The notes under the pieces: model-generated
The model's input: the letters and a program-made list of their open reading frames with translations, nothing else
The model's database searches: none
What the model was told of the DNA's origin: nothing
Source: Planctomycetaceae bacterium
Lineage (GTDB): Bacteria > Planctomycetota > Planctomycetia > Pirellulales > Pirellulaceae
Direction of reading: 5' to 3'
Length of the DNA stretch: 16,837 nt
Assembly (NCBI GenBank): GCA_012965455.1
Contig: DTSG01000072.1
Location: forward strand, 1-16,837
Shown: positions 9,255 to 16,510 of the stretch, piece after piece
Layout of the letters: every line of letters begins with the position of its first letter
How positions within the stretch are numbered: the stretch's first letter is position 1
Position numbers and translations under genes: made by a program

Positions 9255-9518
9255 ATGGCAACGATATTTATCCCTGCTCAACTTCGTACACTTACTGCTG
9301 GCATCGAACAGTTAGAAATGGATGTGCACAACGTCCGTGAAGTAATTGATCAATTAGAACAACGATTTCCAGGCATCCGCGATCGACTGTGCCAACAAGA
9401 TCAAATTTCACCGTCGTTGCAAATCTCGATTGATAGTGTCATTACGTCCCGCGGCATGATCGCTAAAATTCAGCCCAACAGTGAAGTACATTTTATTCCC
9501 GCGATCGCCGGAGGCTAA
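9255..9518 (+). CDS. MoaD/ThiS-like ubiquitin-fold protein with C-terminal Gly-Gly
   Basis: 87 residues. The start ATG has AAGGT (9244-9248) six bases upstream. The sequence fits a small beta-grasp protein: a short opening strand (TIFIPAQLR), a central helix (VREVIDQLEQRFPGI), a strand pair, then the EVHFIPAIAGG ending. The Gly-Gly end is the site that is adenylated and thiocarboxylated in MoaD and ThiS. In canonical Mo-cofactor synthesis MoaD pairs with MoaE, which is not nearby. Position between the Mo subunit and the PLP enzyme suggests either sulfur supply to the Mo enzyme or a pathway-specific sulfur carrier. The downstream gene starts five bases after its stop, so the two are almost certainly co-translated. 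The fold call is good; the role is inference. Confidence 0.85.
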   Translation: MATIFIPAQLRTLTAGIEQLEMDVHNVREVIDQLEQRFPGIRDRLCQQDQISPSLQISIDSVITSRGMIAKIQPNSEVHFIPAIAGG

Positions 9519-9523
9519 CCACA

Positions 9524-10648
9524 GTGCCAAAAACCTTTGTAAATCCAATTGAAATCTCAGTTAACCAAAGCATCACCAAAGCGGATATGGATACGCCTTT
9601 CTTGGCTGTGGATCTCGATAAAATGGAATCTAATATTTCGCAAGTCGTCGCTGGTATCGAAAAATTCAACCTGCAGTGGCGACCACATTGCAAAGGACAT
9701 AAATCTCCGGACGTCGCCCGTAAATTGACCGCCGCCGGAGCGATTGGATCAACGTGTGCGAAACTAGCCGAAGCCGAAGCGCTTGCTCGGGGTGGAGTCA
9801 CTGATCTGCTGATCGCTAACTTAATTGTCGGTGATAAAAAATTAAAGCGGTTAGCGGCGCTGTGCCAAATTGCTAATCCTGTCGTCTGTATCGACCACAT
9901 CGATCAAGCAGAGCCGATGAGTGCTGCGATGGTAGCAGCAGGAGTGCAAGTGCGTGTTATTATTGAAATTAACATCGGATTAAATCGAGTCGGATGTGGA
10001 GCGGAACAAACAAGAACACTGGCACAACAACTTAGTGAACTTCCGGGGCTCAAGTTCTCAGGTATTATGGGATATGAAGGGCACCTGCTGACGATTGCCG
10101 ACCTCGATGAAAAGAAAACAAAGATTGAAGCGGCGCTAAAAATTCTGTCCGACGTCGCGACAGAGCTGGCAGAAATCAACCTCCCTTGTCAAATCGTTTC
10201 CTGTGGAGGTACGGGATCTTATATGCTAAGTCGCATGCAGCCCAACATTACTGAGTTACAAGCGGGGGGCGCTATTTTTATGGATCAGTTCTATCAGCAA
10301 CAATGCGGTGTTGAACATCTAGAAAAAGCGTTGACGGTTTATGCAACAATCGTAGGACGTCCCACGGAGAATCGAGCAATTATTGATGCGGGTAAAAAAA
10401 CGATGCACGTCGAATACGAAATGGCTGTCGTTGTTGGGCGTGATGATATCCAAGTTGAGAGTTTGTCAGCCGAACATGGTACGCTTAAATTGAGCGGTGA
10501 GGCGTGCCAGTTAGCAATCGGTACACGCTTGGAGTTCGTACCCGGCTATGCCGATATGACCTGTGTATTACACGACTACTTTTATGCGTTTCGAGGAGAC
10601 AATCTCGAAGCCATCTGGGAACTTGAAGCCCGCGGCATGTTGCAATAA
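9524..10648 (+). CDS. D-threonine aldolase / D-serine dehydratase family PLP enzyme (DSD1-like)
   Basis: 374 residues from a GTG start with GGAGG at 9510-9514, which overlaps the end of the MoaD-like gene. The N-terminal alanine-racemase-type barrel opens with DTPFLAVDLDKMESNI and RPHCKGHKSPD; K57 matches the PLP lysine of the RPHxKxHK motif. GLNRVG and GYEGH are further barrel motifs, and SCGGTGSYML fits the phosphate-binding region. The C-terminal beta domain ends with PGYADMTCVLHD. The family's metal site is typically H-x-D or H-x-C, but here the first position is Y342 with D344. Relatives act on D-threonine, D-serine or 3-hydroxy-D-aspartate. The substrate is unknown, and placement in a Mo-hydroxylase operon suggests a downstream catabolic step. 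Confidence 0.88.
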   Translation: MPKTFVNPIEISVNQSITKADMDTPFLAVDLDKMESNISQVVAGIEKFNLQWRPHCKGHKSPDVARKLTAAGAIGSTCAKLAEAEALARGGVTDLLIANLIVGDKKLKRLAALCQIANPVVCIDHIDQAEPMSAAMVAAGVQVRVIIEINIGLNRVGCGAEQTRTLAQQLSELPGLKFSGIMGYEGHLLTIADLDEKKTKIEAALKILSDVATELAEINLPCQIVSCGGTGSYMLSRMQPNITELQAGGAIFMDQFYQQQCGVEHLEKALTVYATIVGRPTENRAIIDAGKKTMHVEYEMAVVVGRDDIQVESLSAEHGTLKLSGEACQLAIGTRLEFVPGYADMTCVLHDYFYAFRGDNLEAIWELEARGMLQ

Positions 10649-10705
10649 AGCCATTCCTTGGCCAACCTTTATTAACGCCTTAGTTCTATTATCAGAAAGA
10701 ACCTA

Positions 10706-11119
10706 ATGATGAATTTGAAAACAACTACCACAACTATCATAATTGGACTGTTACTCGGACTGTTTGCCAGCTGTCTAACCACTTCACAAGTCGGAGCAGA
10801 TGATAAAAATAAAAGCGTTTACCGGCATGTCGTGATGTTTCAATTCAACGAAGAAGTCTCGAAAACTCAGGTCACGGAAGTTGAAGATGCCTTCATGGCA
10901 CTATCAGGGAAAATTGATACCATTGTCGACATTGAATTTGGAACCAATGTAAGTCCTGAAGAATTGAATGACGGGTTAACACACTGTTTTCTTGTGACGT
11001 TTAAGAACAAAGCGGGCTTGGAAGTCTATTTACCGCATGCCGCACATCAAAAATTCGTCGACCTCGTCAAACCACGACTCGAAAAAGTAATGGTCATTGA
11101 TTATGTCAACAATAAATAG
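10706..11119 (+). CDS. Exported Dabb (stress-responsive A/B barrel) domain protein
   Basis: 137 residues with an ATG-ATG start at 10706/10709 (either is possible). Residues about 8-32 form a hydrophobic export signal. Cleavage after VGA is plausible, and an FASC stretch could also be a marginal lipobox. The rest is a Dabb domain: VYRHVVMFQFNEEVS, a central helix with FMALSGKIDTI, IEFGTNVSPE, HCFLVTFKNKAGLEVYLPH and the final VMVIDYVN. Dabb domains form dimeric ferredoxin-like barrels; in other proteins they occur in plant stress proteins and some cyclases, and the function of bacterial exported versions is unclear. The gene starts 57 bases after the PLP gene, and its 3' end overlaps the next gene by 17 bases. 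Confidence 0.88.
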   Translation: MMNLKTTTTTIIIGLLLGLFASCLTTSQVGADDKNKSVYRHVVMFQFNEEVSKTQVTEVEDAFMALSGKIDTIVDIEFGTNVSPEELNDGLTHCFLVTFKNKAGLEVYLPHAAHQKFVDLVKPRLEKVMVIDYVNNK

Positions 11120-12320
11120 AGTCCACCGCCGCCTGCTTGTTTTGCCAATCGCTATCGCTGTCTGTTGTTGCAGTCCGAACTCAATTGCAAATGCCGCTGA
11201 AAAAGGCATCGTGCGATTTGCGACGTTTAATGTCAGTATGAATCGTGGCAGCAGTGGCGAATTACTTGCAGAACTACAGACAGGCGAGAGCGAGCAGATC
11301 AAAAAAGTAGCTGCTGGGATTCGTATCGTTCGGCCCGATGTTATTCTGCTCAATGAGTTTGATTATTGTGGTGACCAAGCCGCCACAGCTATTGCTGCAT
11401 TCCAAGAGAACTTTCTCGCCGCCAAAGAATTATTTGGCACTAAACCGCTTACGTATAAATATCATTTCGTGGCCAGCGTCAATACCGGACTACCCTCGGG
11501 TCTTGATCTAGATGGCAACGGTAAAACCACGGATCCTGGGGACGCCTATGGGTTTGGTCGCTATCCTGGGCAATACGGTATGGTAGTTTTGAGTCGTTTT
11601 CCAATTTCGGCGGACGCTAGAACATTTCAAACCTTCCTCTGGAAAGACATGCCTCGAGCAATGCTTCCCCAGAAGGTTAAGTCTGGGGATAAGTTAGAGT
11701 CTTTTTATAGTAGCGCCATCTTAGACAAATTTAGACTCTCTTCCAAAAGCCATTGGGATCTCACCATTGAAACACCGACCCGTGAAGTACATTTTTTGGT
11801 CAGCCATCCAACACCACCAGTTTTTGATGGCCCTGAAGATAAAAATGGTACCCGCAATCACGACGAGATCCGTTTCTGGGCTGACTACATCTCTGGCGAC
11901 AATTCCCAATACATCTACGATGACAACGGTCGACGAGGAGGCTTGGCTAATTCGCAGTCGTTTGTCATTGCCGGCGACATGAATGCTGATCCTGTAGATG
12001 GCGATTCAACCGACAAAGCAATTTTACAGTTGTTAAACCATCGCCGTATTCGTAACCCGCTTGCAGCTAGTGACGGTGCCGTTGAAGCTAGCAAACTACA
12101 GGGCAAAATCAACACCTTACATCAAGGTAAACCCAAATTTGATACGGGCGACTTCTCAGATCGATCCCCAGGTAACTTACGGATCGACTATGTGTTGCCA
12201 TCACGAGATTTGCACATCGTAAATGCCGGTGTCTTCTGGCCTCGCAATGACCAACCCGCCGCTACACTACTCGACGCCTCCGACCACCGACTAGTCTGGC
12301 TCGACATCAAATCGAAATAA
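11103..12320 (+). CDS. Exported endonuclease/exonuclease/phosphatase (EEP) family protein
   Basis: 405 residues from the ATG at 11103; an in-frame TTG at 11097 is less likely. It overlaps the Dabb gene by 17 bases. The N-terminus has a basic start (RVHRRLL), a hydrophobic core and ANA-A cleavage near residue 32. EEP motifs follow in order: FATFNVSMNRG, LLNEFDY (metal-binding Glu), SHP, GDMNADP (D292, N294) and ASDHR (D394, H395). These are the Mg-binding and catalytic residues of the DNase I/sphingomyelinase-like fold. A secreted phosphodiesterase or phosphatase is likely; nuclease, phospholipid and sugar-phosphate substrates cannot be told apart. Length is near the family norm for the secreted planctomycete versions. 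Confidence 0.9.
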   Translation: MSTINRVHRRLLVLPIAIAVCCCSPNSIANAAEKGIVRFATFNVSMNRGSSGELLAELQTGESEQIKKVAAGIRIVRPDVILLNEFDYCGDQAATAIAAFQENFLAAKELFGTKPLTYKYHFVASVNTGLPSGLDLDGNGKTTDPGDAYGFGRYPGQYGMVVLSRFPISADARTFQTFLWKDMPRAMLPQKVKSGDKLESFYSSAILDKFRLSSKSHWDLTIETPTREVHFLVSHPTPPVFDGPEDKNGTRNHDEIRFWADYISGDNSQYIYDDNGRRGGLANSQSFVIAGDMNADPVDGDSTDKAILQLLNHRRIRNPLAASDGAVEASKLQGKINTLHQGKPKFDTGDFSDRSPGNLRIDYVLPSRDLHIVNAGVFWPRNDQPAATLLDASDHRLVWLDIKSK

Positions 12321-12361
12321 AAACGCCGTCTTGCGGTTTCATGCTCCGGACGGTTCGTTTT
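12319..12361 (+). terminator. Weak hairpin terminator after the EEP gene
   Basis: Left arm AAAACG-CCGTC (about 12320-12330) pairs with GACGG (12349-12353), a two-base bulge, then CG (12356-12357) and TTTT (12358-12361). It lies immediately after the stop. The bulge and the 18-base loop make it a poor but plausible intrinsic terminator. Confidence 0.4.
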
Positions 12362-12702
12362 GTTTAACCATTTAACATGTGTAGAGACATCTAGCGGACT
12401 GCGCTCGACTTCAGCGGGTAAACTCTCATATTTGATAAGGTTTGCTGTAATGTTGAAGATTTCAAATATGGTGGCTAGTTAGCGCAATCAGCTATCCCAC
12501 ACGACGGGTTATATCGATTATTCTGTATATTTTCGCTGTCTTTCCTATTTTTCCCAAACAGTATATTTTCACAGACCTGTTTGTAAACTATCTTGAAGTA
12601 GTTGCTACAGCGCGTTTCAACATTATTTAGATCTTTAGGTCGTTCATTGACTAAACGACCCATCCTATATAAATGAATAACTATCTTATGAGAACGATTC
12701 CC
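12321..12702 (+). other. Non-coding region with a cluster of inverted repeats upstream of the metalloprotease
   Basis: No gene is seen in about 350 bases, but four inverted repeats are. (a) CATATTTGA at 12427-12435 pairs perfectly with TCAAATATG at 12462-12470, a 26-base gap. (b) CAAACAG at 12555-12561 pairs with CTGTTTG at 12577-12583. (c) AACTA at 12586-12590 pairs with TAGTT at 12599-12603. (d) GGTCGTT at 12638-12644 pairs with AACGACC at 12654-12660. The first could be a double operator, and the others could be leader hairpins. A possible -35 TTGACT (12647-12652) and -10 TATAAA (12668-12673), spaced 15, would start transcription near 12680. Confidence 0.5.
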
Positions 12703-15534
12703 ATGAAAAAATACCTTACTAGCTTCGTATGCCTTTTTAGTTTCGTAGTTTGTGCTGTTGCTCAAGAAGCGCCCAAGCCGGAATTCCCTCCTCATGCAAC
12801 TGTCCTTAAGGGATACGATAAAGTTGTTTCCACAGCCGATGGTGCACGCAGTATGTACACTTTGTGGACACGTTCCAAGGACGGACAAGTATATGCTGAA
12901 CTGCCACCGACATTTGCTCAAAAACGATACTTCATTGCCTTAACCGTTGCCAGTGGCGACAAATTTGCGGGGCTTCAATCCGGCGACTATTACGTATATT
13001 GGCGCCGTTACAACAACAAATTAGCCCTGATCGTGCCGGACCTCGACACGCGCTCCAACGGCGACCCCGAATCACTTTCATCGGTAAATCGACTTTTTAC
13101 AGACACCATGTTATTGACTATTCCAATCGTCACGATTGGGCCTAGTGGTGGACCTGTTATCGATCTCGATTCAATTTTTGTCGGCAAAGCGAGCAAGTTT
13201 TTCGGACCCTCAGTCGTCAACCGCGAAATGGGCGGCATCTTCAAACTTCAAAAAGCAAAAGCATTCCCACTAAATATTGAGCTCGCTTTTGAAATCCCTA
13301 CCGCTAGTGGCAAGCTGTCATCACTGCACTACAGCATCAGTGAATTGAATCCCAAAAGCACCTACCGCCCACGAGTAGCTGACGAACGAATCGGGTACTT
13401 CGTCACTTCCTACAGTGACTTAGGAAAATACAAAGACGACGAAACAAAAGTTCGTTACATCAATCGCTGGCATCTTGAAAAACGGGATCCCCGCTTAAAA
13501 ATCAGCCCTCCCAAAAATCCGATTGTATTTTACATCGAACACACGACCCCAGTACGTTATCGTCGTTGGGTAAAAGAAGGTATCCAGAGTTGGAATTCTG
13601 CCTTTGAAAAAATCGGTATCTCAGACGCTCTAGAAGTTTATTACCAAGATAAAACAACTGGCGCTCATATGGATAAAGACCCAGAAGACGTGCGGTATAA
13701 CTTCGTACGCTGGTTGAACAATGACATCGGGACAGCCATTGGACCGAGTCGTGTAAACCCTAACACGGGTCAAATTTTAGATGCCGACATCATCCTTACC
13801 GACGGTTGGATTCGTCATTTTCATTACGAATTTGACAATCTACTACCAAGAATCGCGATGGAGGGTTTCAGCGCAGAAACACTTAGTTGGTTAGCGACCA
13901 ACCCTGAATGGGATCCTCGTTTAGCGTTCGCTCACGCCTCGCAGCGAGATCACATCCGCCAACAACTCACCGCCTCAGCGGGTCGTGCCTACGGTGGACA
14001 CCCGGCAACACTTGTCGACAACACCTTACTCGGTGACGACGAGTATGACGGGTTAATCGGTCGTGTTTCTCAAGTCAACGGTTCATGTATGGCATCTCAA
14101 GGCATGGCCTTTGACGTCGCCATCATGCGAATGATTTATGAAATCCAAGCTAACCAACTTAAAGAGGACGAAGAGGAAGATAAAGAAGAGGAAGATAAAG
14201 ATGAGGAAGATAAAGATGAGGAAGATAAAGATGAGGAAGAAGCGGCGCCGAAAGAATCTGTTGATGAAGAGATGATTCTTGATGGTATGCCTGAGTCGTT
14301 TATCGGTCCTCAATTGGCACATCTTGTTGCACATGAAGTCGGCCATACTCTTGGTTTACGACACAATTTCAAAGCCTCTAGTGCTTACACGCTCGAACAA
14401 ATCAATTCGGTTGAACATCGTGGAAAGCCAATCGGTGGCAGCGTTATGGACTATACGCCTACCAACATTCGCTTCGAAGCAGGAACTATTCAAGGCGACT
14501 ATTCAATGCACGGTATTGGCCCCTACGATTACTGGGCCATCGAATATGGTTACACCTTTGAAAAGGACCTCAAACCAATTTTAGCTCGCGTCGGTGAACC
14601 AGAATTACAATATGCCACAGACGAAGATACGGGCGGTCCTGACCCCTTGGCTCGACGTTACGATTACGGCAAAGACCCTTTAAATTTTGCTGAAGATCAA
14701 ATGAAACTTGCAAATCACCATCGCGGATTGGTCCTCGACAAATTCGTGAAAGATGGTGACAGTTGGTCCAAAGCACGACGTGGATACCAAATCACTCTAA
14801 GTATGCAAGCTCGCGCTATTAGCATGATGGGTAATTGGATTGGTGGCGTACACGTTTATCGCGACAAAAAAGGCGACGCCGGAGATCGTGCTCCACTACA
14901 AGTTGTCCCAGTTGCTCAACAACGGGCAGCGATTGACTTTGTAGTAAACACTGCATTTCAAGACGGAGCATTTGGTCTAACCACCGAGCTCTTGCAACGG
15001 ATGTCGACTGATAAGTGGCTCGACGGTGGTTCCCGACAAGCAGTGAGCGACCCAGACTGGCCAATTCATGATCGCATCGCTGGAATTCAATCTTCGGCAC
15101 TGACGACTCTGCTTAACCCGTCTACGTTACGCCGAGTGTACGACAATGAATTCCGGATAGCTGCCGATCAAGACGCCTTAACACTCCCGGAACTCCTGGA
15201 AACGGTAAGTTCTGCAATCTGGGGTGAACTCGATCAAGAAGTCACCGTTGCCGCGTCAGCTCGTAAGCCAGCAATTTCTAGTTTACGCCGGAACCTGCAA
15301 CGAGAACACGTAAAACGCCTCGTTGACCTAGCAATGGCAAACTCGGGAAGCAATCAGGCCTATAAGCCAATTTCCAACCTCGCCCGAGCTGGGTTGCGGG
15401 CAACGCTCAACAAAGTCAATGCTTTCGTTGGCGCTAATGCTGACAAGCTTGACGCCTACAGCGCTGCTCACCTTGCTGAAATTCAAACCTCAATCACCAA
15501 ATCACTTGATGCAGATATTGTGGTTACCAAATAA
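12703..15534 (+). CDS. Secreted zinc-dependent metalloprotease, DUF5117/DUF4953-type
   Basis: 943 residues from the ATG at 12703, which yields a clean signal peptide (MKKYLTSFVCLFSF then CAVA-QEAP). In-frame ATGs at 12673 and 12688 would add 5-10 residues before the basic start; a TATAAA at 12668-12673 also argues for the later start, but none has a good Shine-Dalgarno. DUF5117-like sequence spans about residues 50-230 (GDYYVYWRRYNNKLALIVPD). A catalytic part begins near PIVFYIEHTTPVRYRRWVKE. The zinc site is HEVGHTLGLRH, with H544, E545, H548 and H554, and SVMDYTP places a Met-turn at M582, as in metzincins. Residues about 487-513 are a low-complexity E/D/K insert. Likely an exported peptidase of unknown substrate. 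Confidence 0.92.
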   Translation: MKKYLTSFVCLFSFVVCAVAQEAPKPEFPPHATVLKGYDKVVSTADGARSMYTLWTRSKDGQVYAELPPTFAQKRYFIALTVASGDKFAGLQSGDYYVYWRRYNNKLALIVPDLDTRSNGDPESLSSVNRLFTDTMLLTIPIVTIGPSGGPVIDLDSIFVGKASKFFGPSVVNREMGGIFKLQKAKAFPLNIELAFEIPTASGKLSSLHYSISELNPKSTYRPRVADERIGYFVTSYSDLGKYKDDETKVRYINRWHLEKRDPRLKISPPKNPIVFYIEHTTPVRYRRWVKEGIQSWNSAFEKIGISDALEVYYQDKTTGAHMDKDPEDVRYNFVRWLNNDIGTAIGPSRVNPNTGQILDADIILTDGWIRHFHYEFDNLLPRIAMEGFSAETLSWLATNPEWDPRLAFAHASQRDHIRQQLTASAGRAYGGHPATLVDNTLLGDDEYDGLIGRVSQVNGSCMASQGMAFDVAIMRMIYEIQANQLKEDEEEDKEEEDKDEEDKDEEDKDEEEAAPKESVDEEMILDGMPESFIGPQLAHLVAHEVGHTLGLRHNFKASSAYTLEQINSVEHRGKPIGGSVMDYTPTNIRFEAGTIQGDYSMHGIGPYDYWAIEYGYTFEKDLKPILARVGEPELQYATDEDTGGPDPLARRYDYGKDPLNFAEDQMKLANHHRGLVLDKFVKDGDSWSKARRGYQITLSMQARAISMMGNWIGGVHVYRDKKGDAGDRAPLQVVPVAQQRAAIDFVVNTAFQDGAFGLTTELLQRMSTDKWLDGGSRQAVSDPDWPIHDRIAGIQSSALTTLLNPSTLRRVYDNEFRIAADQDALTLPELLETVSSAIWGELDQEVTVAASARKPAISSLRRNLQREHVKRLVDLAMANSGSNQAYKPISNLARAGLRATLNKVNAFVGANADKLDAYSAAHLAEIQTSITKSLDADIVVTK
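14173..14241 (+). repeat. In-frame 15-bp tandem repeat coding for an acidic EEDKD array
   Basis: Four consecutive 15-base units GAGGAAGATAAAGAT (the first with GAA instead of GAT at the end), followed by a partial unit. The unit length is a multiple of three, so copy number can change without a frameshift. It lies inside the metalloprotease gene about 30 residues before the zinc motif. Confidence 0.9.
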
Positions 15535-15573
15535 AAAAACGACTAGGCTCAAATGCGGGCCTGGTCGTTTTTT
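15534..15573. terminator. Bidirectional intrinsic terminator
   Basis: Seventeen-pair stem: left arm 15534-15550 (AAAAAACGACTAGGCTC) and right arm 15557-15573 (GGGCCTGGTCGTTTTTT), with only two G-T wobbles and a six-base loop AAATGC. It has a T-run after the stem on the plus strand and, by symmetry, on the minus strand. It separates the metalloprotease from the convergent sigma-factor gene, and its left arm overlaps the last base of the metalloprotease stop codon. Confidence 0.93.
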
Positions 15574-15589
15574 GTATTCAGTAACGGTG

Positions 15590-16372
15590 CTAGGCTGCAA
15601 ATTCCACTCGGCGGCTACCAAGTTGTCCTTGCAGACGTTGCACCAAACTACTATGCATCTGACTCACTCGGCTTTCACTGAGATTCAGCGTTTGACCGAT
15701 TTCTTTCATCGTCAGTTCTTCATAGTAATACAAGATGATGATCAATCGTTCGTTCCGATTCAATCCTTTGGTGACGAGTCGCAGTAGGTCATATTTTTGA
15801 CCACGCCGCGTCGGATCTTCACTCTTCTTATCATCAAGAATATCGATCTCGCTAACGTCTTTTTCACTATCCGTTTGATACCATTTTTTATTCAAACTAA
15901 TCAGTGAAACAGCGTTTGCGTCTCGCATCATCTTTTCGAGTTCCGGAACAGTCAGTTCCATATGTTCAGCTAATTCAATTTCAGTCGGAGACCGACCCAA
16001 TCTATCTTCCATGAGCTTCGTACCGGCGGTCAATTTGGTCGCTTTCGAACGAACCAAACGGGGCACCCAGTCCATGCTCCTAAGTTCATCTACCATGGCG
16101 CCACGAATACGTGGTACGCAGTAGGTTTCAAACTTAACACCTCGATAGAGATCGTAGGCCTTGATGGCATCCATCAAGCCGAAGATGCCAGCCGAAATTA
16201 GATCATCTAATTCAACCCCATCCGGCAAGCGGGACCAAACTCGTTCTCCATGATATCGAACAATCGAGAAATATTTTTCCATTAATTGATTGCGAAGATC
16301 TCTACGTGTTTGGTCAGCTTTAAAATCCAACCAAACCTGGGCAACATCTTCGGACACTCGTAACGCTTCCAT
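15590..16372 (-). CDS. RNA polymerase sigma factor, FliA/WhiG type (sigma-70 family)
   Basis: 260 residues starting at the ATG at 16372, with GGAGGG (plus-strand 16378-16383) five bases upstream, the best Shine-Dalgarno in the window. Region 2 runs from about 30 to 105 and includes VELDDLISAGIFGLMDAIKAYD and the -10-recognition end ELRSMDWVPRLVR. Region 3 (about 110-150) has KLMEDRLGRSPTEIELAEHM. Region 4 (about 207-253) has GLNRNERLIIILYYYEELTMKEIGQTLNLSESRVSQMHSSL, the -35-binding helix-turn-helix. This is the class used for flagellar or developmental genes. No anti-sigma factor or flagellar gene is adjacent. The region 3-4 linker (about 165-195) is rich in D, E and K. The class is confident; the regulon is not inferable. 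Confidence 0.93.
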   Translation of the reverse strand: MEALRVSEDVAQVWLDFKADQTRRDLRNQLMEKYFSIVRYHGERVWSRLPDGVELDDLISAGIFGLMDAIKAYDLYRGVKFETYCVPRIRGAMVDELRSMDWVPRLVRSKATKLTAGTKLMEDRLGRSPTEIELAEHMELTVPELEKMMRDANAVSLISLNKKWYQTDSEKDVSEIDILDDKKSEDPTRRGQKYDLLRLVTKGLNRNERLIIILYYYEELTMKEIGQTLNLSESRVSQMHSSLVQRLQGQLGSRRVEFAA

Positions 16373-16510
16373 TCAAACCCTCCATAATTGTCTTGAACCC
16401 CACAGCACCCAATTAACGAGAGTGGCACATACCTAGAATGCGGAAGCACTTAGGCGCATACCACTCCCGTCAAACCCATATGCGCACAGAATTCACTCTG
16501 TCTGGGGGTT
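16373..16510. other. Sigma-factor upstream region with an inverted repeat
   Basis: No gene. A hairpin can form with GAGTGG (16420-16425) pairing CCACTC (16461-16466), flanked by C16417-G16469 and G16418-C16468, and inside it CCTA (16432-16435) pairing TAGG (16451-16454). A smaller hairpin has ACAGA (16486-16490) pairing TCTGT (16497-16501). Either strand could carry them: the sigma-factor leader on the minus strand, or the 5' part of the structured RNA on the plus strand. I find no convincing promoter. Confidence 0.4.

Noticed and set aside
12673..12702. ATG starts at 12673 and 12688 for the metalloprotease
   Set aside because: The signal peptide starts naturally at the ATG at 12703. Extra residues are possible but not supported by any ribosome-binding site.
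14083..14346. Open frame on the minus strand with a hydrophobic run that looks like a membrane protein
   Set aside because: It is the complement of the acidic tandem repeat in the metalloprotease; GAA/GAT/AAA read backwards gives F, I and L. It has no homology-like motif.
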